Origin: Zonotrichia leucophrys gambelii
Lineage: Eukaryota; Chordata; Aves; Passeriformes; Passerellidae
Reading direction: 5' to 3'
DNA length: 64,000 bases
Assembly (NCBI RefSeq): GCF_028769735.1
Contig: NC_088172.1
Span: 89,982,451-90,046,450 of the forward strand
Position numbers and translations under genes: made by a program. How positions within the stretch are numbered: position 1 is the stretch's first letter; every line of letters starts with the position of its first letter. This document shows positions 47,690 through 61,063 of the stretch, in pieces. Below the pieces are notes generated by a model. That model was not told the origin of the DNA. It made no database searches and saw nothing but the letters and a program-made list of their open reading frames with translations.

Positions 47690-47930
47690 CTGAGCATCCC
47701 CTTGTTTACTTTGGGCAAACTGAGTGACAAAAATAGACTGTTTAATGGCATTTTCCTGTACCAGGCAGTTTTCATTATCTCACAATGTATTTATGGCATG
47801 GCAATATAAATTGAAGTAGATTGTATTGGCACTGCCAGCATTAGTAAAATATTCCATTTGTAATACATCTAGCACTGCAGGTCTTCATTGTGTTGCCAGT
47901 GGAATTTTCAAAATATGCATCATTGACATA
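47690..47930. promoter_or_regulatory. Candidate conserved non-coding element / enhancer
   Basis: A repeat-free block with a forkhead-type core (TGTTTAC, 47703-47709) directly followed by TTTGGGCAAAC, and further on TTATCTCACAATG, CACTGCCAGCATTAG, TAGCACTGCAGG and TTGTGTTGCCAGTGG. The even texture and clustering of plausible sites suggest an enhancer. There is no open frame of useful length. Inference only. Confidence 0.28.
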
Positions 47931-49862
47931 AGTCTGCTCTCCCCAAAGTAAGTGGAAATTTTAGATGCTGAACTAAGTGCAGAATTTAACTAGTGAAAAC
48001 TTTTGAAATGGAAAATTGAATACAGGGTATTGATATTTTTAATAGAAAAGATTGTGCTCTCTAGCAAAGTTTAATGAATATTCTTAAAGATGTGCAATTA
48101 CACATTTACATAGCCATCTTTACACTTTTAAAAAATATTTTGATAGCTATGGGCCAAAAATGATATCAAATGCAGTACCTTTGTCAATATGGTGAAGTTA
48201 ATTTACCCTCCAGCATGTCTGCTCTGTGATCCTCTCTTAGAGTCATAATATTTCTTCCATACTGGCTGGATACAGGGTACAGCATAGACTGTCTGGGAAT
48301 AAATCAGGATTATGTAGAGCAAGTAGCTGTTATTTATGAGGCCATTGTTCACTGGCGAAGAAGTTGGAGTGTATGCAGCTGATATGATGGGAACAGTGAG
48401 GAGGAGACCCCTGAGATTGCAGGAGACGTTTTCTTTTTCTCACTTCTCTGCCTGGCACCTGAATAAGAAATTTTAAGGAAAGGCCTGCTTTGTCTCTGCA
48501 GCTTCAGACAGAAGCCAACCCACTGGAGATGCAGGCAGAAGAGAATTTAGCTGTTAAAGTCAAAGAAATATTTTCTGATTAGGTGTGAACTGATTTTATT
48601 ATTTTTCCCTAACAGCTTATAAAGTGACCCACTTTAGGTAACTTTTTATGAAGTATCAAAAAGCACTTATCCAATGCCAGAGCAGCTGCTGACAAATTTC
48701 AAGCTTTTATTTCAAAGCATGAAACAGTTAAGTGGTTGGAAGAATACTTTTAAGCATGAGAAAAGCAAAGTAATGTGAAGAGCTGTGCATTTATTTTGAG
48801 ATGTCTGCAGTCCCAGTTCTCATGAATTTTTACTTGGTGTGGTGATCTAGTCAGTTCACATGATATTTCTCAGCTTTCATCTCAGTGTTTCTCTGAATAC
48901 AAATAAAATTAACAAACACCAAAATCAAACTACCAGCTCCCCCAAATCTCAATGTAAAACAAACCCACCAATTTGAACAATTCCCTTCCACGTGCTGCAT
49001 TTGTCTGAAAGCAGTGTTTTAAAGTGGGAAATGTCAGCTGATCTGCTCGATAGGTGCTATGGCTACTTCTTGTGCTTGCAGACGCAGCAAAGAGCTAAAA
49101 TTCTGACTTTGGTGTGTATGAATAAGGACACACCAAAAAGGATAAAACTAATTTCATTTGGATAACACAAAGAGGTTAAGTTCCTCACTAGCAAGTCCCA
49201 TGCAATGTCAGCATGACAATAATTAAACATTTTGAATCTTTGTTATTTATAAAATAATCTGAGTTTTGAGTCAAAGCCCAGATCTTATGAAGATTTACCC
49301 AGCACAGATTGTGGTACTGTATTGCTAGGAAAAGTTAAGCGAAGTAGCAGGATCTTCCCATGTAATTTCCATTTGTGATTAGTTAATTTCACTTCTTTAG
49401 GTTTTAGAGGTTTAGATGTAAACTTTTGAAAGCTTTCTGGAGTGATTGCTGCTTGGTCTTGCATGATGTCTTTCAACTGAGCACTGGAAAATCAAGACTA
49501 CTAAAATCACTTGGGGGGAGCATGACTTTAATGGAGTTTAGCATTGCAGAGCCAACTTTCCTTTCTCCCTGGGAAGAATTTTACTGGAAATTGATTTGCA
49601 CTTAAAGAAATGAAATTTGCCTAAATTGTCAAGTAGCATGCATTTTCTTTTAGGGAAAAATCCAAGTATTCATGAATTTTCGGGGTCTCCTTGATCTGTG
49701 AAGTGGTTGATGGTAGGCCTTCCTGAAACAGCCTGTGTTACAGAAACTTAAATTTATGAACACAATTTGTTACCTTGATAAGTAATCAGCAAAAATATAA
49801 TATTTTATGAACATATTTCCAAAGTAGAAAACTCAATCTGATCTGATTACTCATGCTCACTT
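47931..49862. other. Unique AT-rich non-coding sequence
   Basis: No gene or mobile element recognised. Confidence 0.65.
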
Positions 49863-49878
49863 AAAAAAAAAAAAAAAA
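49863..49878. repeat. A16 homopolymer tract
   Basis: Sixteen A residues in AT-rich DNA. Confidence 0.9.
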
Positions 49879-51650
49879 GTCAGTCAATACCAATTACCAG
49901 ATTTTCTAAAAACTAGAAGAGTGGAGAAAGGGAGAGGCTTGTAGAATTGCATATAAAAGGCAACTTTGGTACAGTCTAATAGTTGCTTGGAAGACACAAC
50001 ACAGACTTGACTCCCAAACTTGACCCATGCACTATCAAGGCTTTCTATTAGGAAACATGCACATTCAATGGCACAGCAGTTAAGTCTTAAATGTTGTGGT
50101 GTAGTTTGGTTATCCCTTGATCAAGGCATGATGGATTCATAAGGCAGGAGCTGAAAATACTTCTCTGTAGAAATGAATCTTGACCATAGTAGATGGAAAA
50201 GGGAAATGATTGAGTTATGCTGATTCTGCTAAAGAGCTCCAGTTATATATTAAGGCAGTAAAACTCCCTCTGAAGCATGGGAGGAATGTATTACTGGTTA
50301 ATTACAACAGCAAGATATGTCATTGAAGGGATTATTACCATATTTTATGATGACTGTTTTATCATCTCCTTGTTTATATTTTCCTTTGGTAATGAACTTA
50401 CCTTCAGAAGTTTGAAATATTTAATATTTGAGCACTAAATATTGTACCCCCTGTATTTGATAGGACTAGTTCTTTATATATGGAGTAAGAATACAGCTGC
50501 AGGTGGATAAAAAACCAGATGAGAAAATGGCATTTTCAATAATTATATGTAGTGTCCATGCATCAACAGTGGTGTGGTTGTTTCAGTTTAGTTTTTCTGG
50601 TGAGGTATATGAAGCAATACTTTTTTATTTTTTTTTTTGAATGAAAAGCAAATTCTGTTCCAGCCAATGTGGCCTGTAAAGCTGTTAGATTCCCAGGGCA
50701 GTTTCAGCAGCATGTCGTCAAATGTGGATGTCTGAAAGATGAACACCTCTTGTTTTAAGTAGTTGGACAACTGTTTGATTGCTCCTTCTATAGGAAAATA
50801 ATCTCTTCATGGATGGCTATAAGTGGCATCATTTTTCCTTTGGGTTCCCATTGCTGTTTTCTGTATATATTACACATCTGGACTGTAATGGAAACTTGCT
50901 CATTCCTCTGAAACATCTGTTGTGTCCTACTGCAGTGAAGACCTACTGTTATTTTTTGCTGTGTACTCCATAATTGTATTAAATCTTTGTCTAGTGGCCT
51001 CTCTTCCAGGTACAATCAATTCAAAATCACACAGAAGTAATTAATAATTTTGCAGAAAGTGTTACCTTATTTCACAAATAGGGTGTTTTATTTTGTTTTA
51101 AAAAGCAAGGTGAAAAAAAGGCAAGTCAGTGAAAAAACAGAAAGAGCTTATGTAAACATCTAAGGAGAAAAATGTTAGGAAGTTTCCATCTGGAAAAAAA
51201 GATTGTTCCTTTCTTCAGTTTTTAAAGTATCAATCTGGTTATCCTGTTTATGCAGGTGCTCATAGAAAGGCCTTAAAAAACCGCCCAGACCCCCAAACAA
51301 ACAAAACCCAAAAAAGGATAGCAATGTAATGGCTTCTTCTAGAAAGAGGAAGAAGGAAAATGAAATAAAGGATAAATTATAGAATTTCAGGCTTATGGTG
51401 ATTTCTGCTGTTAAACCCTGGATAGGGCAGAAAGAAGTGATGGCTCATATTAGCCACCTCTGGAGCTCAGAGCTTACTGGGTGAGAGAGTCAACTAAACC
51501 AGTGAGAAAGAAAAGCCTTTTATCTCCACAAACAGCTCTGCACACCTAGAGGAGCTTTGTGTCCCATCATTGAGAAGATCCAGTGAGACTCACCACATGA
51601 CTCTGGGCTAATTTTTCTGCTCGTTTTTCCTTCACTCCTCAGGCACCAGA
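49879..51650. other. Unique AT-rich non-coding sequence
   Basis: No gene recognised. Two adjoining minus-strand frames (50588-50770 and 50788-51015) lack domains and are separated by stops. Confidence 0.62.
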
Positions 51651-51665
51651 TTTTTTTTTTTTTTT
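51651..51665. repeat. T15 homopolymer tract
   Basis: Fifteen T residues immediately after AGGCACCAGA. No retroposed sequence recognised on the opposite strand. Confidence 0.9.
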
Positions 51666-54600
51666 GGCTGCTTTCTTAGCATGGTAGAAGAAAACAAAAG
51701 GAAACAAGTGATTTCTGAGAAAGGGAACCAGGATTCAGTGATCTTGAGTGTGAGAAGCAGTAGAAAGCTTCTGTAAATTTTCAGACAAAATCTTTGCTTT
51801 ATTGTACCGTGATCAGATCCCATGCACTGTCCTGATACTGTCCTGACACATTAATTGTGTTCCCTCCTTTGCTGAAAAGGATGGGAGACTTGACTTGACT
51901 GCTACAAGACTGTGGCTTTGCAGGGATAGTTTTAACACTATCCCTGTTAAAGAAGAAGTTACCGGTTAGTTTTTTATTTTACAGCAGATCAAAGCCGGAG
52001 AATGCAAGAGAGATACTCCCACAAAGGAAAACCAGATGCATTTTACAAATACCCAAATTGTGCTATCAGAGCATTAAATATTTACCAGTGAGTGTCTGCC
52101 CATTGTGTACTTTGGTATATTTAATTTCTTTTTATTGTTATTGTCTGTCTGGACTTGGACTTATCTCCTTGGCCGAAGATAAAGGATGATTTGTGTCATG
52201 AACGTACAGCATGTGAAGTGGTGCTTAGGTTTTTCTTGAGATTCAATTAATGAGGTAAGGAAAGGGCAGAGGTATGGAAAAAGGCTTTGCTAAGCTGCCT
52301 TTTAAATTTCATACCATACTGAAAATGGAACTCTGTCAGAAATAGTTTTGGTTTTGAAGGTCTGCTCTGTGTTAGCAGTACAAGAGGCAGCTGCCTAAAA
52401 TAAGAAAATACTAGGAGGGTGTCTGGGGGCTGTTTATTGAGGGCAAGGCAGGCAGCTGTGGGTGGTGTGTGTTTCCCAGGCTGTTGCTGATAACAAGTGG
52501 ATGCTAACATACTAATGTGTTTTTACTTTTCAGCAAAGTATTAAGGCTAGAGAGTTGTTTGTGACACATGGTAATTTGTTGAAAATCACTATTTGCAAAA
52601 TAGAGGGGACCTGTTATATTAGCAGAACTGACAAGAAAATAAAGAGCTATTTTTGATTTTGATGCTGTTCGGTGGTTTTGTTGTTTTTAGGGATTTTTTT
52701 TAATCAACAACCTTTGAGACAAGGAAAGATGGGCACAATGTTGGCTATTGCTTACCAAATCAAATGTATTTAAATACACTGTCTCTGATATTTAATAAAT
52801 ATTGTAGTGTAGCTTTTTGTGGCTAATAAAACTTGGTTTACATTACACCCCTTGCCTGCTATGATTTGCCTCCTAGGGCTCACTTAGAGTGCATTAAGAA
52901 GCTACACATAAGATCAGTGTGATTTGCTGCAAAACTTAAATAATTCATTTATGCACCACTGCTCTCAGACAGTGTTTTTACAAACGCTGTAATGAGACAA
53001 GCTGTGAAATGTTTTACATGGTGGAAATGAGGTCTGCTGCTCAAGAAAAGTCTTTCTGCACAGATTTTATTCCTTGAAGTCTTCAAGAGAACTTTCCAAA
53101 CATTGTGGTGTGGACCTCCAAAGCACACTGATGTGCTCCCACTGATGATGCTATTTGTCCTAACTTAGCAATATCTTTTACTTCCAGTACTTCTGGTGTT
53201 TTCACTGGAGGACCTATAATGAGCATGGGATACTTAAGGAATGCAGAGTGGAAACTCTAGTTCTTTATTCTGGGACAAGATCCTTTCCTGACTATGACTA
53301 TGCCTTGTCTACCACACTGACACTTGTTCTTACTCTGCTCTCTGCTGTACACTTGACTTTTTAATAATGGGTATAGAAAGAATTGGAATTATCAAAGTTA
53401 AAATAAACCAGAACTGAGCTTTATTGTCAAGGTTGTTGACAGCTCCCCTGATGTTCACTCTAAATTCTTGTCCTCTGGAGTTGTGTTCCTTCTGTGTACC
53501 CATAATCTTCAATACTCTCTGCAAAAGTCATATTGTCAATGCTTAAGAGAGCTTAGAAGTTTGTCCTGCACCTGCACTTGTAGGAAGCAGATCTCCTGAT
53601 ATGAAATATCTCTATTATTTACACTAAATTTTAGAATGATTTGTATTTCTCTTACTCTAGTAATTTGGATGGAGAAGGGGGAATAGTGCTTGGTGTTGGT
53701 GAAGGAAGGCTGACCTCTGTCATTTTTTGATGTGTATTAGGCTATAGCTTTTAACTACAGGATCGTATCTAGTTTGTTCTACAGGAAGAACAAATTACAG
53801 AAGAATTAAAACTTAAACAAATTAGTCTTAAATAAGTAATTGGGTAAGAATAATCTGTTTACACCATGGGTCTGACTTTGCCAGGAAAAGTATCCAACAG
53901 TTTATATTTCCCATGCACATCTCAGCACTGATTAAGGCTTTAGATGAGATAGTGGGAAAACCTAGGGTATAACTGAGACTGCTGAATGGCTTGATTTGGA
54001 GTTTGTAACTAATTGAAAGAATGTGTAATTAGAAGCAGATTTTAATTTTTAGTATTAAGACAAAAGTTAAATTTTTCATAATTTATTGTGTCAAATTTGC
54101 TTTAGAGTCTTTTGCTAGAAAATATTTTGCGATTGCCTGTAGTTTTGCATAGCCCTCATAAAACTTGAATTGTACAAAGGAGATTAATATTTTACAGAAT
54201 GAAAGCTGGAGAAGAAGGAAGAAAATAAAGTGCTTGTGCTACTGCTAGGTAGAGATCCTTTTGAATTTGCTAGCACTCCTGCGAGCATTCCCCCCCTCTT
54301 CTCAACCAGACTTGAATCTGAGAAAATTACCATCTGTGCATAGATATGCAGGAAATGAGCTAAATTTGTAGTGTAAACATTTTCAAATGAATATTTGCAC
54401 AGTACAGTCTCTCAGCAATGCATTATCCTCTTTCATTTGGTAATCAACACATATCCCTTATGAGTTGTGTTGAAAGGGAAGAGAGTGACTCTCACTAAAC
54501 TCTAATTATCCTCTCCTTCCTCCTGGGAAGAGCTCTCTTTAAGCTCCCTTTTGTGAGCTGCTCTCTGTTTCACAGTCATTCCACTTCTTGATCACTCTTT

Positions 54601-55079
54601 CTCCTTATTTTGCCTCAAAGCAGACTGTAGGATGTAAGGACACAAACCCAGGCAGCTCTGTGTAGGGGTCTCTGCTGAATTCCTAAAAGGTAGGATTCCC
54701 ATACCAGCACAAAGCCTCAGTAAGATTCAGAGAAACGAACTTTCAACTGAAGCTTTATGCAAGACCCGGGTTTGTGTAACACATAAATATTTCTTGGCTT
54801 AGGACTGGGAGAATGACATATTTCCATTAGCCTCGAAGTATTTTTTACTCAATTCGATCTGCAGCAACATGAGTCAGCTGTTTCTGCTAAGCAGTGTTTC
54901 TAATTCAGCCTTTTTCCTAATAAGCACGTACATATAACGTGAGCTTCCTACATCGATTAATCTGTGTTTCCTCCATATGGTTTGTAGATTTTTATTTTCT
55001 TTTAATTCTGTGCAAGCTGCTGAATAGTAAAATGCAGTCAAGCTCTTGCTCTAGTGAAAAACGGACTCCAGCTGAAGTT
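51666..55079. other. Unique AT-rich non-coding sequence
   Basis: No gene recognised. It contains a 9-bp inverted repeat at 51921-51946. Around 54540-54780 the composition is a little more balanced, but no mobile-element ends can be defined. Confidence 0.6.
51921..51946. repeat. Perfect 9-bp inverted repeat
   Basis: CAGGGATAG (51921-51929) and CTATCCCTG (51938-51946) are exact reverse complements around eight bases. It lies in DNA without any gene. Confidence 0.8.
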
Positions 55080-55101
55080 GCCAGGGAATTGCCAGGGAAT
55101 T
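55080..55101. repeat. Tandem duplication of an 11-mer
   Basis: GCCAGGGAATT occurs twice head to tail. A recent-looking local duplication, since the two copies are identical. Confidence 0.9.
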
Positions 55102-58100
55102 AGCATATCCTGGTAGTTTTGGGAAAGGAATTTTTCAGCCCATCCGTCTGACTACTAGGGCTAAAGTTTTGGGTAGTCCTGAATAGAAGCGTTTTTCTGT
55201 GGAGTAAATTTCTGAAGGCAGGGTGTGTAGAAGAAGAAGCCTGGACCAAAGCTCACTGAAGCTGGGTCAGAAGGACAAAGAAGTGGGTCTGTGGAGTTTG
55301 TCCTGAGATCACTCAGCTGAGATACCACACCTCAGCAGAAAGAGAGGCAGAAAAAATGGGGACACCAGAAGATGGGGAAGAATAAGTGTTTAGCATAATA
55401 TTGACCTTAAGAGGTTTGGAAACAGATACTTTTTATTTGGGGAGGGTAGGAATTGACAGCCTGTGCATGGAAAAGAATTACTTTGTTTGCTAATTTTAAT
55501 GAGCAATTAGGAGCGCAAGAATGATACCACCAAAGCTTTTCTATTTGTGCCTCTGGGCTATCAGTGAAGCTGTAGCCCTGTTCATGTGCATCGGATACAG
55601 AGAACACAAAGACAAAAGGGATGCACCCATGCATGGTAAAGCACTGAAAGATCTAACCACTCCCCCCCACCCCTTACAGAGACCTTGATTAACACCCTCT
55701 TCTCTCCCCTACTAGAAATAAAACTGAACAGAAAAAAGACCCTTTTTCTTTAGTATCAATGAAATCTAATGGCATAATTTTTCTCCTTCAAGCAGGGAGA
55801 ATGTTAATTCCTGGAAAGCACTTTATACAAATTAAAGTCCTTTCCCCTTCCAAACATAATTTTTAACAAAGGAATCAATCTCTCTCTCAGCAAATCAAGG
55901 TGAACAAATACATATACAAAATAATTAAATTGCTTTTTTCTTATTATAAGAGTTTGTTTGGTTTGCAAAACCAAGCTGGAATATTTATGCCCTCCCTTTT
56001 AGGGAAGGTCAGCAGATATATACTCAATTACCTATTTGTACGCATTAAATCAAATGACTCTATATTCAATATTTTGTTTTTTAATTTTGTCTGAGCAGGA
56101 AGCTGGAAATCCAAATTAATGGCTCTTCCCCAGTGACATAAATTCTGCGAGGTGTTTGTAGCTTGCTTGCCTCGTTAAAGTTCTCTGACATGATTGATAA
56201 CTCCTGTCCTCTCTGACTGTGAAGGCTGCTCAGCAGAGGCAAGTAGATCATGCAGAGAACTTGTACTAGGATCCAAATTCAAGATGTTTTCATTTTTTCT
56301 ACTTCCAGGTTGTGAGGAATGGTTTCTAAATAGGTTGGTACCCTCCTTGTTTTCTCACAGCTGCTGTTGGACATGATAATATACCAAAGTCACTGCAGCT
56401 GAGCAAGGAAAAGTAAAGCTTGTCCCTATGAGGTGTCTGGGGGTTGTGAAGTCCCTTCTGCTGAGAGGGGAACTGCTGTTCTGGACCTTGTGCACACCCT
56501 GTGCAGTTCTATGGTGTGGTTATTTTCACATGCAAAGGATCCCCACGCGAATGGTCTAAGATGTCCCACTTTTTCCCCCTTTCTGTGTTTACCTGTGCAC
56601 TGACTGGTTGGATCTTGAACTTACAAGGCTGGGTTTCTTCCAGTGAACCACTAAGTTTCCATAACAAAAATCCAGATTATAAACATTTCAAACTACTTTT
56701 CACTGTCTTTTTAGTGTTCGATTCATTTTTGCAAGCAATGATTGACCCTTGTCTAATTCCAAGACAGCCTTTATTCCAATGGGCTGGGATTCTGATGGAC
56801 CAGTGCAGGCAAGATGAGTTGTGAACACCTTGGGAAAAACTTCAGTTAATTTTGGTGCTTGGCTTTAATCTCATACTCTTTATCCCATTGCATGATACTG
56901 AGGCAGAGAGTGGATTTGTCCTTTGTGAGGCTTGTGGATTTGCTAAGGGATATCTTGCAATTCATATTATTGGGATCTTTCCTGTAATGCAGCAATTCAG
57001 TCCCTCCCAATTTGTTCAAAATACAGGAGCTTAACTTTAGCAACAGGTATTATCTGCAGCAAGTTCTCAGTAAGGTGTAACTGAAAATAGGTTAAATGTC
57101 AGATACAAATTATCTTGATCTGGCGATCCATGCAAAAATTGAAAAAGCAATCTAAAGTGTTTGGTGTTCAAACAGTAATATGAAACATTCAATGAAATTC
57201 CCAAAGCTTTGAATATGAATCCAAATCAAGGATAAAATTGTAAAAAAAACTCTTACAAAGGACTGAAGGAATGAATAGCACCAGTTACCTATTGCTGCTG
57301 ATGTGGCTGGAGTCCCAGCCTGGGTACAAGTGTTGCAGCATAGACACATCTCTCTAATCAATGTTACTGCTACTTTTTATTCTGTCTTTAGGCAGAAATG
57401 AAATGTAAATGTAAGTAAAAGAGCACATTGCTCTTTCCATAATCCTTGTGCTCTGAACTACTTTCCCCCCATAGGCTGTTAGTGTCTTTGAATAAGTATC
57501 CAGTTCTTTTCAATAAACACTGCGCATCTGAAGTTGAAGTGGCTACTGGTAACTGAAGTGACAGCTACTCAACTGCTAGCAACCAAGAGGAGCTTGCTAA
57601 ACCAGAAGATGTCACATCATTTTTGCAGTTCCATTTCAAAGATTTTGGAGACTGAAGTGCCATATTTTCCGGCAGAAACAGGTAGTCAACTAGGGTGTTT
57701 ATTCATTGAAGGTCAGGTTTTTGTATTATGAAACTTCTAGCAGATGTGATAAGCAGTAAATTGCAGATCTATCGCCTTCTTTTTTCTATCATTTCTTCCC
57801 CCTGTGAGTGTGTGTGTGAAATCAGCAGAATACTGCCTACATTTGATTTATGGCCCACTTTTGACCAACTCTTATCAGGCTCCCACAAGCCCTTTTCTGA
57901 TGCAGCTCGTGTCTGAATGACAATAGACAACCAATGACATTATGCTCCAAAATCCCTCTCTGCATTCTAGACACCTAAGATGACATCTGGGATATTGATT
58001 TATTACTGCCCCCACTGCTTTTTTTTCCCCCCACAGGGACCAGTTTGTTCAGCCTGAACAAGATAGACTATTATTAAACTGAGCAAACTACTCCATGTGA

Positions 58101-58729
58101 ACTTAGTAGTGAAATAATCATTTGCAACCACCTTTCTAACCACCCAGGTTCATAAAGAAATGTAGGTGTTGAAATATTAAGACTGTTTATATATGGGTCC
58201 CACCATTCGTGTTTGTTCAGATTATATATAATTTATACACACAAAATGAGACCCAACAGGCATTCTGTTGTGTTGGACATTATAGGCATATTGCCTAAAG
58301 CACCTCAGTATTGCCACCCAATGTACAAAACCCAAATTATTACAAATCTTCTTTATAGAAATACCTACTGTAACACCAGCTGTATCTCTGACAGAGAGGT
58401 TTTATGACATGTTTTAGAGCCTCAGCAAAATTTATATATTCTACCATAGATTTTTTTCTTTTTCTTTTTTTGGGGGAGGGAGAGGAAGCTATAAATTTTA
58501 CAGTACATTGGATTTTTATATCTCCTAAAAATGTACTGTGCAGGATTCACATTTAATATCCCTCAGCTATAGTAATCTGTGTATTTAAGTCAGTAAGTGA
58601 GGAGATACAGACAGGGTTTCTAGTTAAAAGGAATTTTTTTCTTCTTCTTTTTTCCCCCCAACTCTCCCTTCCCTCCAACAAGCACATACCTCACCCCTAC
58701 ATCTTCTTTTAGTTAAAATAGCATTAAAA
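55102..58729. other. Unique AT-rich non-coding sequence
   Basis: No gene or mobile element recognised. Frames up to 107 codons (plus 56501-56824) have no recognisable domains. Confidence 0.62.
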
Positions 58730-58744
58730 ATATATATATATATA
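58730..58744. repeat. Short (TA)7 microsatellite between A runs
   Basis: About seven AT/TA units, flanked by A runs on both sides. Confidence 0.88.
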
Positions 58745-61049
58745 AAAAAATTACATGGATTCAGATGCCACATGTGAACTCCTCTGGCCTTCTTTTAAGA
58801 AACTCTGAGCACCAGCAATTTCTTCAGCTGCTCTGAGAAAAACCTAGAGGGTGGCATGGACTAAACACTGCAAACAGAGGCTTTCAGAAGTTTGCTCTCC
58901 CTGTTCTTGGTCATGGGACAGATCTGTTTACTCTCAAATAGACGTCCCATGTTCAATGTTCTACCTCAAAGGATTTTTTTTATTCTGCCTATTATTCATT
59001 GTGTTTGAGTGTCTATCATTGCTTTTGTCCAGGGAGATTTTTTTTTTCCAGGGGCACGTGGGCAGAAAGTATCACACATAGGCTGTAATTTAGGTATTTT
59101 CTTTTAGGCCTTTTTTTTCTCCTCACACTCTATAAGCAAAGAACGAAATAAAGCCAACATCAAGTAGGGAAAAATTAACTTTTGTCATTTATTACTAGAT
59201 GTCAGGTGTTTATCATGTCTTTTTCTCATATTTAAGAATAAAATAATCCCTATGGAAAAAAAAAAACCAAAAATTTTTCATTTGAAGTTTTGTAATTATT
59301 CCATATTTCCTTATGTGGGCTTTTATTTCTTCTCTGTCCATTCAGGGCTTGATCCTGCCTTGATCCTCTCTGTTCCAATAAGGCACCTATGGATATGCTC
59401 AGAGGCATTTAAAAGCTCAGATATCTATGAATGGTTTGGAAATACTGAAGTATTTTTGTTTAGAGATAGGTGGTCAAGGGGTGTCTGAGTAATGCCTATC
59501 ACCGAGGCCTTGTGGAAAGTGAAGATATTTTTCCTATGAATATCACACCTTTTCAATCTAGTTGAGCATCTAAAAACCAGAATGGGAAAAGGAACTGTGC
59601 TAGTGCTGAGTATGAGTGAGTCTGTTCAGTAGCAAAGAAATAAGTTATACAGAAACACATAAATCAGAGTTACACAGACCCACAGATTGCATTGCTGTTG
59701 GTGACTGAGAGCACTATGGCTCTGCAAGGGTACTGGGGAGTTACAATAGTTTCTGGGCAGAGTAGGGAGAATAATTAATGGCTGATGGAAAAGGATGAAA
59801 TGTTTTTTCCTCAGAATGGAGCAAGTAAGAGGGGATGTGAAGGCAGCACAAAACAAGAAGTGGAGAGTCAAGCAAACTGAAATATGGCAGGCTGAAAAAC
59901 CCAAAAGGGAACACTTTTTCCCGTAATGTGTAACTCAGCTGGGAAATTCGTGCTTCTATTCAACAGAGAACAAATCAAATTTGAGAGAGAGATAACCAAA
60001 TTTATAGCAATGGTTCATGCTACAGCAGGAAGAGCAATGTCAAGGTCATTAGCAATGCGCTGCAGCCAGCCTTCAGTATCTGGCTAGCTGGGGCTTGGGA
60101 AGGACAAGTTGCCAATAACTACAGGTAGCAGAGCTGCACTTTGGAGCTTAGTTCTAGCCATAAGAAGCTAAGCTTGAATGACTGTTGCCCTTTTCCAGTA
60201 TTGTATTTCCATTAAATTCAAAGGGTTTTTTTAAGTTTGGGATAACTAGGGTGTTGGATGTCCTGTGCAGAATGTTGTTCCCAGTCTCCCTGTCTCATGG
60301 TTGACTATCGTACAGAGGAAGTAGAAATCACAACAATGCAAACAACCAAAACCAGATTTAAGGCTTGCTGAAGCTGACAGTCACTTTTGTTACATTCGCT
60401 TCTGTTTGGAGTAAATTTTTTAGAGTATTTCTGGCCTGTTTTACAACTGTTGTATCATCGCATCTCAGGGTCACCAAGAAAAGCAGGGGCAGAAACCTGC
60501 TCTGGGTAAGCCAGATTTAGAGATTTTCTGACTTCATCGTGGACTTCTTCCTCTGTCATGGAAACTCCATCATTCCCATATTGCATATGACTTGAAATTG
60601 TGATTTATTTGTATAAAGTCATTTCCTGGTTCTACTTTGTTTTGGAGCAGAAACCTGCTTTGTTTCTTTTAGCTCCTGGTGTCTTCTACCCTGCAATACA
60701 GACACTAGCCTGCGAACTATTGGCTTGCATAATGCTGCTTCAGATAAAGGTCACAAATGGTCTTATTTGGAAATTAATTCAAATAAGAAAGAGAACTAGC
60801 CAAAACCAAGACTCTACTGGGCATGTTAATAATGTCATTTGTTTACAGAGTGCAAGATCTCTGCTGGAGGACATCCTGAATCATTGGCTGCTGCCCTTAG
60901 TGTTTGCCTTGGGTTGTCCCTGTTGTGAGGGAAGTGAGTCCAAAGGTCAGAGAGACTCTGCTGGTTCAACACTGCCTGAAGATATCTATTCATCTTCTCT
61001 ATATCCAGGCTGATATTTTGAAAGATGGAAGTTAGGATTTTGATGCTTT
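58745..61049. other. Unique AT-rich non-coding sequence
   Basis: No gene recognised. The plus frame 60600-61013 (137 codons) has a hydrophobic start and mixed tail but no family resemblance and no exon-like boundaries that I can support. Confidence 0.58.
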
Positions 61050-61063
61050 AAAAAAAAAAAAAA
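61050..61063. repeat. A14 homopolymer tract
   Basis: Fourteen A residues shortly after the end of the 60600-61013 open frame. Confidence 0.9.

Noticed and set aside
51921..51946. Inverted repeat considered as a transcription terminator
   Set aside because: There is no bacterial gene context and no T-run follows. This is vertebrate-type DNA.
54540..54780. Possible LTR of an endogenous retrovirus
   Set aside because: Slightly more balanced composition only. No TG...CA ends, primer-binding site or partner LTR could be identified.
60600..61013. Plus-strand open frame of 137 codons with a hydrophobic beginning
   Set aside because: The hydrophobic start comes from T-rich codons. No known family, no promoter or exon evidence.
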